From contig CAAAJI010000008.1 of NCBI GenBank assembly GCA_900642245.1, forward strand, positions 616,655-680,654: a stretch of 64,000 nt of DNA, written 5' to 3'. Positions 35,997 through 47,780 of this stretch are shown piece after piece. The notes beneath the pieces were generated by a model. It searched no databases, had not been told where the DNA came from, and saw only the letters and a program-made list of their open reading frames with translations. Numbering within the stretch: position 1 is the stretch's first letter; every line of letters starts with the position of its first letter. The DNA is from Fragilaria radians (taxonomy: Eukaryota; Bacillariophyta; Fragilariophyceae; Fragilariales; Fragilariaceae). A program made the translations under genes and the position numbers.

Positions 35997-37460
35997 TCTC
36001 TTAGACTTAATAATTTATAATAGTGTTATTAGACTATAGTGCTTACAACTATAGCGTTAGGTATTATCTTAATGAGCTTAACTCAAGGTATGTCAAGAAG
36101 GTCATCAAAAAGCAAATATACTAATTTCATCATACTTCAAAAAAGGTTTTAAGCTAGGATCATTAAAGATAGTCTCTACCCAGATCATTATATTTTCCTT
36201 GTCGAGGATATATCATAATCGTATGGCTTCTACCAGAAACAGAGATGAAGACCCGGAATAGGTTTCTTTTTCTAAAGGATCAATGGATAAAATGCCTAGT
36301 TACGAAGATGCAGATCATGTGTTGGAAATCCTGATATGGAGCTATACGACGCGAATCGTTCTCACGATGAAATTTGAAGGTGTTTTAGAATTTCATTTAT
36401 CTTTGGATTGTTGGAAGTCCAACTAGATTTTCCGGCTTACAAGGTAGGTGATAACTTGTCAGCTACTTTGAAGAAAAACACTGCTTCAAATTTGCACAAA
36501 AAGCATAATAACATGATATATCCATGTAACCGTGACGCATGTTTGTCAATATAGTGGTATTTTGTTTGCAATACAACTGGAGAAAGTATCAGGAATACTT
36601 CGATCACGTCACTCGTCAAGCCGGCAATTCAAAAATGTTGTATTCCACAGATTGACATGGAAATCATATTGTTTCGATAATAATCAAAAGCTTTGAGAGG
36701 TCTCTTCAGAATTGAGGAAGGTAGTGATTTGTGCTCTTCCTAATTTTTATCTCTTCATTTTCGTCAATTTTACTGCTAATTTAAAGAGATGAAGGACCGG
36801 CGGGTTCAACAAAAACACTATTTAAGGTTGAACAAAATTTCGGGGTCTCTTTGTTGGTATATCTTCAGTCAATTCTATGTTCCAAAATAATAAGTGGACT
36901 TCCAAGGCATTAAAGGAAACACAATTTTTAAGCTGTTTAATACCATGGAACTTTTTTTTATTTGAGTCAAACTCCTAGGTTACAGATTTAATCGATACCA
37001 CAGAGTAATTTTGCCCATTCGAAATTCAGCTTTTCACATGTTCAAGATTCCTGTGATTGACCTCCTTATCAACAATCACTTACTGTATTCATCCGCTGCA
37101 ACTGTTTGGAGACGGCAAACCAAGATTCGTCTTAAAATTTTGCAAGACGTCATTAGGGTATGAGTTCATTATATGCGCTGAAATGCCACAAAGGCGTTGA
37201 ATGAAAGAAGGCGTAAAATTTAAAGATCGCCGCACAAGTAACACACTATCGACGTAGGGATGGAATTAAATGTGGAATAGACGCTGACCCCAGTATTCAA
37301 CGGAAAAATGCTCTTCCATCTCCAAATTTCAAAACTGGCAAACTAGAACCTGACGTTACAAACATATGATTACAAGGATTAAGTCAACCGATCACGGAAT
37401 TTTTGCATTCCACGATACAAATTTCCAAACAAACAAAAAGAGAGGCCCAACAATCTAAGC
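35997..37460. other. Intergenic, no gene supported
   Basis: AT-rich. If the LTR fragment to the left belongs to a larger insertion, part of its internal sequence could lie here, but no coding remnant was recognised. The right end is the promoter region of the lipid kinase gene. Confidence 0.42.
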
Positions 37461-39062
37461 ATGGATGTATTTACGGCAGTGACGACGATGTCTCTATTGA
37501 GTAGCAGTTCTTTGAACTGGAAAGAGGAAGGATTAAATTCGCCGATTTCTAACGCATCTGCGACAGACCCAGATGACACTGATGAAGACCCCCTCAAAGA
37601 TTTTGAACCACTTGCTCATGCATTGGTTTATGCAGTAGCAAAAGACGAATCTCATGAGGAAATTGAGGTTATGCCTGAGAGTGATGTTCCTAAAATTCGA
37701 GTTCATTTAAAAGAGAGCTTTTCAGGTATTCCTTTGCCGCCTCCGACAGCGAACAAAAATCGTCAAAAGAAAATTGACAAATCTCATGCCCATTACCGAC
37801 TTGCTGTTGGAATGATGACAGGAATACGCGAAGCTGTTGGCGGAGTAGATGGCTTACTGGAAGCTGAGTATGAAGAGCAAGACTTTCATTCGATGACCCT
37901 CTCTAAAGAATGTCGAAGGAATCGCAAATATTCATTTCAATCGAACTCGCCTCAAAATGATGAGTTTGAGTTTAAAGCCTATGCGCCTATAGTGTTTGCG
38001 AGAATTCGTTCTCATAATGGAATTGATAAGAATTTGTTTCTTCATTCAGTTTGCGGCAATTTCCAGTATCTCGAATTCATGTCAAATGCAAAATCATCAT
38101 CTTTTTTCTTTTTTTCACACGATGGTCGATACTTGATCAAAACTCTTTCGATGGAAGAGTGCCATTTCCTTGTGAAAATATTGCCCAACTACTACCAATA
38201 TATTGTTCATAATCCAGAATCATTCTTGACAAGATTTTATGGGCTTTATCGAGTGCAAATGTCGGATCAAACGATTTATTTCACAATCATGAGATCTGTT
38301 TTCGACACCCAACTTCAAATGACCCACACTTTTGATCTTAAAGGAAGTACCTTAGGTCGAGAGGCTAAGGTGAGTGAATCGGTGAAGAAAGATCTGGATA
38401 TAATCAAGGAAGACAGGAAGCTAGATTTGTCTCCCGTAGTACAAGATTTGATTTTACGGCAAATCAAACGTGATTCCACGCTTTTGGCAAGGCTAGGCAT
38501 CATGGACTACAGCTTTCTTCTGGGAATTCATGAGCGATCCAATGTAGAGGCTGAAAACTTCATCATAGAGCCAGATCAAAATGCTCACATAGACTTGATA
38601 TTGCAAGAGAGTAGTGATTCTCAAAACGAACATGACTTCTTGATTGATGACGAAGTTTTACGAAAGATTGGCGAAGGTCGTACTTCTCATCATGAGGACG
38701 AATATGTTAACTGGGGTAATACATGTATACTTCCCTGTATGGATGAGTGTAGTGTTAATACCAGTTTTGCTGAATCCGTTTTCGGTCCCTCTTTTACTCC
38801 CTCAGTATGGGCGGATAGCTTAGTGTATGACTCTACGTGCCCCATTTCCATCAGATCCGATGGCGGAATTGAATCATCGGACGGGAAGTGTCTTTACTAT
38901 GCGGGAATCATTGATATTTTACAGCCTTACAACACTCTCAAATGGGGTGAAACTGTCGTGAAGAAAGTGCAAGGAAACGCAGAGCACGAGATATCTTGCG
39001 TTGATCCGGAAACGTATAGCAATAGATTTCTAAAATTCTTAACCAAGATACTGACGAACTGA
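37461..39062 (+). CDS. Phosphatidylinositol phosphate kinase (PIPK), single exon
   Basis: Phosphorylates phosphatidylinositol monophosphates to the bisphosphate, a membrane signalling lipid. The product has 533 residues. An acidic N-terminal region of about 110 residues precedes the PIPK core, which opens with HYRLAVGMMTGIREAVGG. Visible family motifs are the ATP-binding Lys227 in YLIKTLS, MRSVFDTQ, DLKGST from 292, catalytic MDYSFLLGIH at 348-357, and the metal-binding IIDILQPY with Asp485. The C-terminal specificity region EISCVDPETYSNRFLKF is also present. All catalytic parts are present, so it should be active. A long acidic insert sits between MDYSFLLGIH and IIDILQ, as is usual. No N-terminal MORN repeats (plant type) or FYVE/chaperonin domains (Fab1 type) are present, so it resembles the short type I/II enzymes. 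Type I versus II cannot be settled by eye. Confidence 0.95.
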   Translation: MDVFTAVTTMSLLSSSSLNWKEEGLNSPISNASATDPDDTDEDPLKDFEPLAHALVYAVAKDESHEEIEVMPESDVPKIRVHLKESFSGIPLPPPTANKNRQKKIDKSHAHYRLAVGMMTGIREAVGGVDGLLEAEYEEQDFHSMTLSKECRRNRKYSFQSNSPQNDEFEFKAYAPIVFARIRSHNGIDKNLFLHSVCGNFQYLEFMSNAKSSSFFFFSHDGRYLIKTLSMEECHFLVKILPNYYQYIVHNPESFLTRFYGLYRVQMSDQTIYFTIMRSVFDTQLQMTHTFDLKGSTLGREAKVSESVKKDLDIIKEDRKLDLSPVVQDLILRQIKRDSTLLARLGIMDYSFLLGIHERSNVEAENFIIEPDQNAHIDLILQESSDSQNEHDFLIDDEVLRKIGEGRTSHHEDEYVNWGNTCILPCMDECSVNTSFAESVFGPSFTPSVWADSLVYDSTCPISIRSDGGIESSDGKCLYYAGIIDILQPYNTLKWGETVVKKVQGNAEHEISCVDPETYSNRFLKFLTKILTN

Positions 39063-41525
39063 GTTGAGTGTTGATATGCAGAGAAAAGATTGGCTGATTG
39101 CTGGAGACTGCAAATGCCTCAGGAATTCGAATCATTGCCAACAGTCACCACTAGACTAAAACATTACCGGGATTGGGAAATCTGACTTGGCTCATCGCAT
39201 ATCTTTTTGATATTCTTCGCATCATTACAGACATTCGATCCTGCCGTTGCTAGGAATTAGCATATATTGTGTTGGAAGTTAGCAACTCATTTTTTTCACT
39301 TAACTTGTTTAGCTATTCATTGCATACCTTACACTGATATCAGATTAATAATATAATTACAGAACAACACTTAAAACCAGATATTTTCTTCCAATAATCG
39401 GAAATTTTAAAGATTTGTTAAACTCAATTACTTTCTACACTCATTAATCAACTTATTTTACACAAAAAGATAAGACATGTTGTCGTGGTGACAATGTGGA
39501 AAACCGTCACTGCTGTTGCGTATAAATATCCTGCCATTCCGTTTGTTACCTTGTGGTCTTAACATTGAGTGCCATGTAAATATTCTGCGCACTTGGGGAG
39601 CTGATTATGCGGAATAACCTGTTGATACCTTACGAGAAATGTTAAAAGGAAATTCCATCTAAGGGAAACTGCAGATGTTATCATGATGATCAAGGATTGT
39701 TCAAGTGATATGGCCTAAGCAGACGTGAATGGAAGAAGACGTTGTCAATGATTTGTGTGGAAGCCTTTTTGAGGGCACTCTGAGATGTGGGCCAGTAATT
39801 CATTCTCAGGTATTGTGGGACTGTACTGAAACTATTGCTCAGAAAAATGTTTACCAAACACTAGACATACTATACTATACAACCTTACAAAGAAAAATCA
39901 TGATTTTTAGCCAAGACAAAAGAGGCAATGAATGATCTCTCAAGAGCAATGCTCCTTTATTACTCTTTACGAATTCAATGCATTTCAATTTCTTTTGCCA
40001 TGGATAGTGTGTAGAAGATGTATTTTTTTCACAAAATTAAGTGACATTTCTATTGAGGAACACTCTTCAAGATTTTTTTTCATATCTAAAGGATAGAAGC
40101 AACGTATTCTGGAATTTAAGGAATGAATAACTGAGGCGGATAACTTTGAAATTACGAGGTATTCATCCTCCATCTGCCTCTCTTAAATTGATGAAGGAGT
40201 ATCCTGATGAATAAACATTATCCGGTATCAGCGATAACTATGTATCGAAAGCCCATAAAAGAATGCCAAATTAAAGGAAATGTTCGTTGCCACAAAATAG
40301 AATATCAAATTGTTCAAAACTTGTGTATTCAGCACCATTGCCATAGAAATGTTATCCCTGCACTCCTCTGGAAGTGTTATGACCTTAAGAGGGAGGTATT
40401 TGCACAAATAATGTTGAATCACCAAATATCAAGCGTGTATGCGAGTACATATTTATACTGCTTTTCAAAAACTAGCGATGAATGTACAAGGATATGCTTC
40501 TAAGATGTCAACATCGACATTTTAATTTGACACATCTTTATTTTCTGTACCATAATTAAAATTTCCCCAACCTGAATAAATTCCAAGCGACTTCCCACTA
40601 CAATTTGACACGCATTGAATTATACTTATTCTATTATTCAATTACTATCTATCAAGCCGACTAGTGACTCCTATGGTATATGATTATCTGCTCACAACCT
40701 TCAAGTTGATAAAGTCTATTGAGCAGAAATCTGAATTCTTTGAATTCATAAGAAAAATCTATACTACTTATAGGGATGGATTTGCATGTTTTATCAATCA
40801 TGCAGGATGGTAATGTAAAGCCTCCCAAGACTAAAAGTCAATATCAATTGCAAGGTAGATTGTGTAATTCTATCAAAAAGACATGCAAAATGACTCAAAA
40901 AGTGGTTTGGTCCTGAACATTTGAATCAAGTTCAAATTCGAAAATAGGATCAGAACTAATGCAAATTGGATAGTAATTTGAATCGCATAATGCCAGCATA
41001 GAGCAGTAAACTGTGACATTTCTAATCAGGAAATGACATCAATAATTGGCGACAAACCTAAAGTTTAAGGAAGCAATCAGTTTCAGTGCCAAAGTCACAG
41101 ATAAAAAATGAGATTCAAAATTGTCATCTTTTGGATGTAATGTATGATTTGGCACTTGTAAGGTAACGTCTTGATGCTTTACATTGACAGTATCATTGGA
41201 TTAAATACAAGCCTAGATTCAAGAGCATGTTCTACAAAAAGTGAACTTGAAAAGTAAGAGCTTTATTGGATTACATCACACACAAAAATTCTTCAGGGTG
41301 CACATTTAAAATAAGATTCAATCATTTTATTTTTCATTTAAACTTTACATAAGACCTCTGCTTTTACTTATAGTGAACTTAGATCACCAATATAATTCAC
41401 ATCTTTTCATTAATGATTACCGCCTGATGATAGGCAAACTCATTCTTACAGAAAGATCGTAAGACTACAAATTCAACATCTAGTGAATGTGAAATCAACT
41501 TCATCCCGTTGCAGTTATAAGTCAC
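39063..41525. other. Intergenic, no gene supported
   Basis: About 2.5 kb of AT-rich sequence. Open frames are all under 100 codons and show no family features. Confidence 0.45.
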
Positions 41526-42422
41526 CTAAATCTCTCCTTCATCCAAGATATATTTCTGTTGAGTAGCACACTGGCCCTGGATGGTCATTGCAAGAATTTC
41601 ACTCCAACGGTCAATCAATGACTTGTCATGGACTGACAGCATTGACGTGCTATGCTTGTTCGAATGTTTCAATTCATTTTCGGCTACGTCAGTTTCCTCT
41701 ACGGAGGTAAGAGATCCCTCATCTTCTCTTTCCTCATACAATGTACTGAGTTCTTCGTTAAAGATGTGAGCCATTTTATGTTTCTTTGGAGAATTATGAT
41801 TACATCCTTCAACTCGAGGTGACGAAGATTTATTCAACAGGACTTCATTGTGAAATATTGGGCTATGGATCAGATATTCGTCATCGTCATGCGCCTCACT
41901 TGGAGCAGCATCGTTCGAGGATGTAATAACCACCAATCCGTGGAAAAAATGTGATCCCATTTTCTCTTCGCATCCCTCTGAAGAGTCACTACCACAAAAT
42001 GAGAGTTCTGGGTCTGGGTACTGAAAGATATCATCAAAATTGGTGTTATCCGCAAAGCTGATATCTAGAGAAGCATTAGAAAGTATATCCCTGGCTTGTT
42101 TACTTAATTGGCTTGAGAATGAAATTGGTGGGAAACTTCTCGAGTAAGTTAAGTCATCAATTTCTATCGGAAAAAGAAATCTTTCACTTGCATTCGGTTG
42201 CATAGATGTGGTACGCGTAAGAGGAACATCGAATGAAGAGATACTTTGTAGTGTCACTGAGAACTCTGATCTAGAAGCCAAAATCTCTGTCATGTCATAG
42301 GACGACTTGCTTTGACCATCGTCGATACGCTTACTTTTCACTGCGCAGATACTAGACTTGATCTTTTTGAGAAGACCCATATTCCAAGACAATAGATGAG
42401 TCGTCAGGAAAAGAAATTCCAA
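41526..42422 (-). CDS. Acidic, Ser-rich protein of unknown function
   Basis: A single-exon frame of 298 residues. Composition is Ser/Asp/Glu-rich and polar, with no membrane helix and no domain recognised. It is probably largely disordered. The second ATG (42380) gives a protein beginning MGLLKKIKSSICAVKSKR: Gly2, a basic cluster and a nearby Cys, the pattern of an N-myristoylated or palmitoylated membrane-attached protein. Starting there (284 residues) is as plausible as the longer form, whose extra 14 residues are hydrophobic. A short helical segment near the C-terminus (LIDRWSEILAMTIQGQ) could be a binding motif. The length of the open frame in AT-rich DNA argues that it is real. Confidence 0.65.
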   Translation of the reverse strand: MEFLFLTTHLLSWNMGLLKKIKSSICAVKSKRIDDGQSKSSYDMTEILASRSEFSVTLQSISSFDVPLTRTTSMQPNASERFLFPIEIDDLTYSRSFPPISFSSQLSKQARDILSNASLDISFADNTNFDDIFQYPDPELSFCGSDSSEGCEEKMGSHFFHGLVVITSSNDAAPSEAHDDDEYLIHSPIFHNEVLLNKSSSPRVEGCNHNSPKKHKMAHIFNEELSTLYEEREDEGSLTSVEETDVAENELKHSNKHSTSMLSVHDKSLIDRWSEILAMTIQGQCATQQKYILDEGEI

Positions 42423-44525
42423 CTACGCAAACCAATTCCGAACGATATCAACCTAATTGTTAAACCAAAGCTTTAAACACGGAAGTTTCGGTTCTTAGTG
42501 AGATGAAATTCATCGCTAAAACTTAACGCCTGATCCTTTCTAAACGGTTATCACGTGCAAAGGCAAAAAACCGTAAAATTTAGGTAGTACCGCGAATTTT
42601 TAGGCCACAAGCTTTTTCCTTCTAATGAATAAATCAAGCGATGTCACAATAGCTGCATTCAGTCAACTCATGCCTCACAACCAATGATTTTCAGAATGGT
42701 CAAAAGGTCAAGGCATCTAATTTACTTCCATAATCACAAATTGATGTATAGAGAGGAGTCAAACAATACCTAACCTGCACGAATTCAGCATACATTTCCA
42801 ATTCTTTTAACACTATGAATTCCTACCTATTTTTGCCTATACGAACAATATGTATAAGTTAGCGTACCTGATCAATTTGACCTGATCACATAATTTAACA
42901 ACCAAGTCATAAATTAGAATTATCTTTATGCAAAATCAGGATTTAGCAATTCCTACAGGAAGGATATTGATTGCATTGAGCAAATCCCCCACAAGGCAAG
43001 AAGTTAAAAGGGAACATTACCAGAAATGGGAATTCAACAACATTTACTGCCCAAGACACTTTTAATTGAAGTAAACTCCAAAAATAAATTACCTAAGCGA
43101 AGGAGAAAGTTAACTATTGAAATCCCAGTAACAAGTTGGTAGTTATAGAATTGCACACAGAAAGGCAAGGCATTATTAATATGACTGTCCGACTGTCATT
43201 AGACTATGGCTTGTAAAAATGTAATTTAAAGCGTTATCTGTTATACAAAGCTTAGGCATAAGATTAATGCCAATTCAGCATTTTATGCACTCTATGTATT
43301 GTCTTGACAATTAGGAATTTATGTATTTGGTATTGTCCAAGCTGGGTACACTGGGTCAAGAGACTATTTCATTTGATTCTTAAACCAAGAGTTGTGACAA
43401 TTCAAATATTTAGCATTCATGAAACATCATTGAGGGTGAGAAAATGCTACTTTACTTTCAGGTGCTGATTTTATAACAAATAATTTACCTCCAAATTTGG
43501 TTCTCTCATAATGTATTTGTCAGATGACAAAACTTACCATGCAAAGAAAATCATAATGAAGATGTATTCAAAACCATATCAGTAGCTTTGAATAAAATAA
43601 GGTTGCCTACAAATCATGGTAGCTCATTGACTAAACAGGGATTCAATATCAGAATACCTTCAGTACATCCTAATTGGCTTTTTACACCAGAAATGTGTTT
43701 TCGAATAAAAGCTAATTGGGATAAGATTGTAAAGCAAACAGATTCTCTGACGATCAATTGATAGATTATGTTTCATTTTGTTTCTTCTTTTGTGGACAAA
43801 AAGCAAATGTGTGATTATGAGTACCAAACATCGGGAGAATATATTCAAACCGTATTATCACAATATTAGATGTTGATGCCACAACTATGCACGTGGAAGG
43901 GGAAGCTCATAGGAGAAAAATCCAAAATGAAGATGAATATGCTACAAAACATTACCCAATGGGAGAAACAGAAGTAAACACGATCTCATAATGTATTATA
44001 AATGTGGGAAATTGGCAATAAGGAAAGCTTAATGTCTATTGTACCAAGGAGACAAGGTGGATAGCTTCCTAAATTGCCTCACCTTCATGCAAAGAGACAA
44101 ATGAATATGTATTCCTAGTGTATGAAAGGAGAGAAAGAAAAAAATGTTGCTGATGTATTCCCAATCATCATATAATGTCAGATGATGATTCAGAGAAGGA
44201 TTAAGGAATCGCACACATCTACTAGGCATAATCAGGGAGTGAGTGAAATAATCCATCACTCATTTTCAAAATCAGCAAAAAAAACATGAATTCCTTTTCC
44301 CCCTTATGATTGAGGAAAGTATTGATTATATATGTGTAGATGTAGACAAGGTGGCAAAGAAGATAATTTTTAATGCAGTCCAAGGACATCGTTTCATTTT
44401 ATTTCATTGGACTTCATGCAATTGCGATTGCTTACTTTCTATCCAGCAAAAATTAGATAATGAATTGAAAATGGAAAAATCATGAAAAATGTTGAGAAGG
44501 GATTTTATGTAAAATAACTATTGAC
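42423..44525. other. Intergenic, no gene supported
   Basis: About 2.1 kb of AT-rich sequence without a supported gene. Short minus-strand frames (43660-43848 and 44029-44259) are judged chance. Confidence 0.45.
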
Positions 44526-46304
44526 TCATGAACTGTTCTCACTTGAGCCTACTAATGTGCATGACCCGGACGATGGAGTCGTTCCAGTTGTTTCTTGAGT
44601 GTGTGAAACCTCATTGGATGATTCAGTCTCTAAAGTGGCATGAATATCACAAGGTTTAGGGAGTCTGTCACCAAGGAGGACAGAATCGTCATCTTGGTAC
44701 AAGCATTTGAATTTATCAAAGGTATATATATATTGACCATCATATTCCCAACCAAATGCCAGGATGCGATTGATGTCTTCCTCATTTGCCATGCCTAATC
44801 CCCATTTTTCTGCCTCCTCCAATTTTTTTCGACGATGTACAGCTGTTCTGGTCAATACCAAAAATGACAGAGTTGTAACTATGAATATTCCGAGTCCCAA
44901 CCAACGGCTGAAGCTCCAGTCGTTGTCATTGTCAACTCCACTTTGTAATGCATTGGCCTCTTGACCGGGTTGGCAAACGGCTTCTACTTTCTTCCAATTT
45001 TCCTTTAATTCGGCAAGAAAGTACCCGGATTGTATGGATTCCGCAAGTACAGAGAAGAATGTTTGATTGACATGCACAAAGTACTTTTCATCAGTCAGGT
45101 AGGACATTGTATACTTCCACCACTCGATGTTTCCCCTTAGCGTATTTATTTTTGTAAAATTTGAATTCCGTATGCTCTCCACTAGCAACAAGTCGCAAGA
45201 AATGAGTCTGTCTTCCGATGTCCCTTCATCCTCAAGAATTGACCTGGAATAATCTGAGGTTTGGGTAAACTGAAGCGTTCTTCGAACATGAAAAGGACCT
45301 TTTAGAATGGTAATATTGGCAAATTCCCTGACAATATCGACTATCACATGACTGACAATACGCTGAAAGGAATGAGCGTGTCGAACATGTTTCTCGTCCT
45401 CACTATCATAATCATCATTTGGATTAACATTATCATCACCGTCTTCCGAGCTACTATGATCCATTTTTTCACGAAATTCAATAGATGTTGGATCCTGATT
45501 AGCCTTGCCTGGAAGAGATGGAATTGCGATGCTAAGTGAATAAGTGATGTTTCGAAAGAATTTGGAATTTAGAAAACACTCGGGTAACTTTGGCTCCTTC
45601 TTGAATTCATCATCATGGTGTGTCCCTGGAGGCTTGCTTGAAGGATTGTTTTCGGTTATGGTTGCACAGTTTGACGGGGAGATTATCGGAGTTGTTGATA
45701 TTGGAGACTTTGTTACAGGACTGGATGTCTGATTGCCTTGGCTTGGACTTGTAGTTGGTGCCATGAACGGTTTATTCTTGATGGGTTCTAATTCTGTACC
45801 AACGATCAAGGATGGCTGAATGGATAATTGTGGTTTACCTTGTTCCTGAGGGCTTAATACATTGGATAATAATGATGGCGTGATTGATGGCTCAGGCACA
45901 GGAAGGTTGTCGGCTAAAGATGTTGGTTCAGCGGTACTGTCTAGTTCCATAGATGATGGGCTTTCAGAATTTAAGGAATAATGTCTACAGTACAACATAG
46001 TATCGTGGCTGTTTTGATCGTCGTCGTCATTTTTCCTAAGCAATGCATCATCGTCGTTGTATGTCGTATTATCTTTATTTGGAATGGAATTATTACCATT
46101 TGCTGTAGTATTTGTCTGAGTACTGATAAATCTTTCATTCTTATCGGAAATTTGATATATCCCTATTGATCCATCAGCCATTAGACAGGCCTGACCAACT
46201 GAAAAGTCAGCTTTGGAATTCTTTTCATTTTCGCTTTCACCATGTATTGAAATCAGATACTTCCCTAAGAGGAGAGTAAGAAAGATACTTTTTATTCGTC
46301 GCAT
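44526..46304 (-). CDS. Secreted-type I membrane protein with Pro/Ser/Thr-rich stalk, unknown function
   Basis: A single-exon protein of 592 residues. A signal peptide (KSIFLTLLLGKYLISIHGES, about 1-23) is followed by a polar luminal or extracellular part. About residues 115-240 are rich in Ser, Thr and Pro (PTTSPSQGNQTSSPVTKSPI), as in O-glycosylated stalks of diatom surface proteins. A folded-looking region of about 200 residues follows (TYSLSIAIPS..., NITILKGPFHVRRTLQF). One membrane helix lies at about 467-486 (LGLGIFIVTTLSFLVLT). The cytoplasmic tail has a basic flank (RRKKLEEAEKWGLG), a WGLGMANEEDINRILAFGW segment and an acidic end. No catalytic motif was found. It looks like a receptor or wall-associated protein. 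It is divergent from the EGF-repeat protein gene 281 bp away. Confidence 0.8.
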   Translation of the reverse strand: MRRIKSIFLTLLLGKYLISIHGESENEKNSKADFSVGQACLMADGSIGIYQISDKNERFISTQTNTTANGNNSIPNKDNTTYNDDDALLRKNDDDDQNSHDTMLYCRHYSLNSESPSSMELDSTAEPTSLADNLPVPEPSITPSLLSNVLSPQEQGKPQLSIQPSLIVGTELEPIKNKPFMAPTTSPSQGNQTSSPVTKSPISTTPIISPSNCATITENNPSSKPPGTHHDDEFKKEPKLPECFLNSKFFRNITYSLSIAIPSLPGKANQDPTSIEFREKMDHSSSEDGDDNVNPNDDYDSEDEKHVRHAHSFQRIVSHVIVDIVREFANITILKGPFHVRRTLQFTQTSDYSRSILEDEGTSEDRLISCDLLLVESIRNSNFTKINTLRGNIEWWKYTMSYLTDEKYFVHVNQTFFSVLAESIQSGYFLAELKENWKKVEAVCQPGQEANALQSGVDNDNDWSFSRWLGLGIFIVTTLSFLVLTRTAVHRRKKLEEAEKWGLGMANEEDINRILAFGWEYDGQYIYTFDKFKCLYQDDDSVLLGDRLPKPCDIHATLETESSNEVSHTQETTGTTPSSGSCTLVGSSENSS

Positions 46305-46585
46305 TACAGTGTCTATTAAGCTGGATGCTTTGGTTTACAACAACAATGTCTATGAAAATACAAGTGTTTGGCTGATGAAGAGAAAAACGAACTTGTCTCT
46401 TCCTTGTTACTCTTTTGGTGCTTGAGTCAAACCCCATTTCTCGGAGTATATCATTAAGTAAAGTTTTACATAGAAGTACAATACACAATTCACTTTCGAA
46501 TATTTTACCTGGAATGAATTTTTGGAATCGTTCCAATATTTCAACCGAAAATTACGGATAATTTACTCAAGTAGTCTACGAAGAA
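46305..46585. promoter_or_regulatory. Shared upstream region of two divergent surface-protein genes
   Basis: Start codons of the stalked membrane protein (minus) and the EGF-repeat protein (plus) are separated by 281 bp, so both promoters lie here. No defined motif was recognised. Co-regulation is inferred from arrangement only. Confidence 0.3.
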
Positions 46586-47329
46586 ATGATTAACTGTTCA
46601 AGAATTGCATTCGTCCTCCTTGCGATACTTTCCATTGTGAAAGGTTCGCTATTTCGTCAATTAAAGTCAAATAGCGATGGAATCCATGCAATCCCCAGTC
46701 AGAATGCCCTTCAGTGTTCAATCCATTGTCAAAATCGAGGAACTTGTAGTCTCGTGGAACATACTCATCACAATACATTACCGCAGAGGTGTTCCTGTCC
46801 ACCAGGATATGGTGGATTGCAATGTGAGATTCCAATGAACTCTTGCTTTACAAGGTTTGGAGAAGATTATTACTGTCAGGCGGGGTCCCCATGTCTTTTA
46901 AGTGCATCTGGAGATCATTTCTGTGATTGCTCCCAAGCCTATACCGGAAGTGCGTTTGCAGGACTCAATTGTGTCTTCTCAGCAACGGAATATTGTACTG
47001 ACGATGCAAGTATTTCCTTCCGTGCGTTTTGTACCAACGGTGGAGCTTGTATGGGTTACGTACAAGATGATTCGGTAGACGGTCATCCCGGCTGCTCCTG
47101 TACCTCTGGGTTCAATGGAGATCACTGTGAATATTTAGATGGCAAGATTCCTATGTCAGAACAAGTTACTGCCTCCAGTACATCGAGCAAGGAAAAGAAA
47201 ATGTCGTCATTGGATATCTTTCTTATCATCTTTTTCCTTGGAGCCTTTATCACATGTGCTGCTTCAGTTTGGCGATCGTGGTATCAAAGAAAGCATACTT
47301 TTATTCAACCTGATTACGATTACGAATGA
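46586..47329 (+). CDS. EGF-repeat type I membrane protein
   Basis: A single-exon protein of 247 residues. It has a signal peptide at 1-21 and then three cysteine-rich EGF-like units: about 44-80 (CSIHCQNRGTC...CSCPPGYGGLQCE), 87-129 (CFTR...CDCSQAYTG...NC) and 137-181 (CTDD...CTNGGAC...CSCTSGFNGDHCE). The first and third keep the complete six-cysteine EGF pattern and the CxCxxGxxGxxC ending; the middle one is irregular. A membrane helix follows at about 209-229, then a short cytoplasmic tail ending DYDYE. Such proteins act at the cell surface or in the endomembrane lumen as adhesion or binding modules. No calcium-binding signature is clear. It may work with its divergent neighbour, which is inference from gene arrangement. 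Confidence 0.88.
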   Translation: MINCSRIAFVLLAILSIVKGSLFRQLKSNSDGIHAIPSQNALQCSIHCQNRGTCSLVEHTHHNTLPQRCSCPPGYGGLQCEIPMNSCFTRFGEDYYCQAGSPCLLSASGDHFCDCSQAYTGSAFAGLNCVFSATEYCTDDASISFRAFCTNGGACMGYVQDDSVDGHPGCSCTSGFNGDHCEYLDGKIPMSEQVTASSTSSKEKKMSSLDIFLIIFFLGAFITCAASVWRSWYQRKHTFIQPDYDYE

Positions 47330-47780
47330 GCATGCTATTGTGTCATACAAAATCATGCAATTCAATACCATTCATGTTTCTCTGTAATACTAACGTGACT
47401 ACGCCTTTACTCTACACTGATAAAATGTCATAATACATCCTTTTATTTCATTCGACATTTTCTCTCCTTTTATGGAACGCATTGATGATACCGTGAAAAC
47501 AGTTTCACATAGAGCGCCAATTTCTTACTATTCGGCTCCTAGATCAAGTCTTTAAAATAATGATAACGAGGTGAAATTCAAAAGCCGGCATTGAAATTAA
47601 AATCATACAAACTATAAATGCCACCAGAAATGTCCTTCATGTGAAATCATGACAATCGCATATCTCCATTCAAGTATACATTTGGATGCTACCAAACAAA
47701 GCTTCTGGAAATATCAAAAATCTCCTTTGATAATTTTGATATTATGGAACAAGTTTCGGCCTTGAAAAGACAAACCTGTA
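47330..47780. other. Convergent intergenic spacer
   Basis: Lies between the 3' ends of two convergent genes. AT-rich, with no feature recognised. Confidence 0.5.

Noticed and set aside
35597..36020. Frames running through the N block
   Set aside because: Undetermined bases make these translations meaningless.
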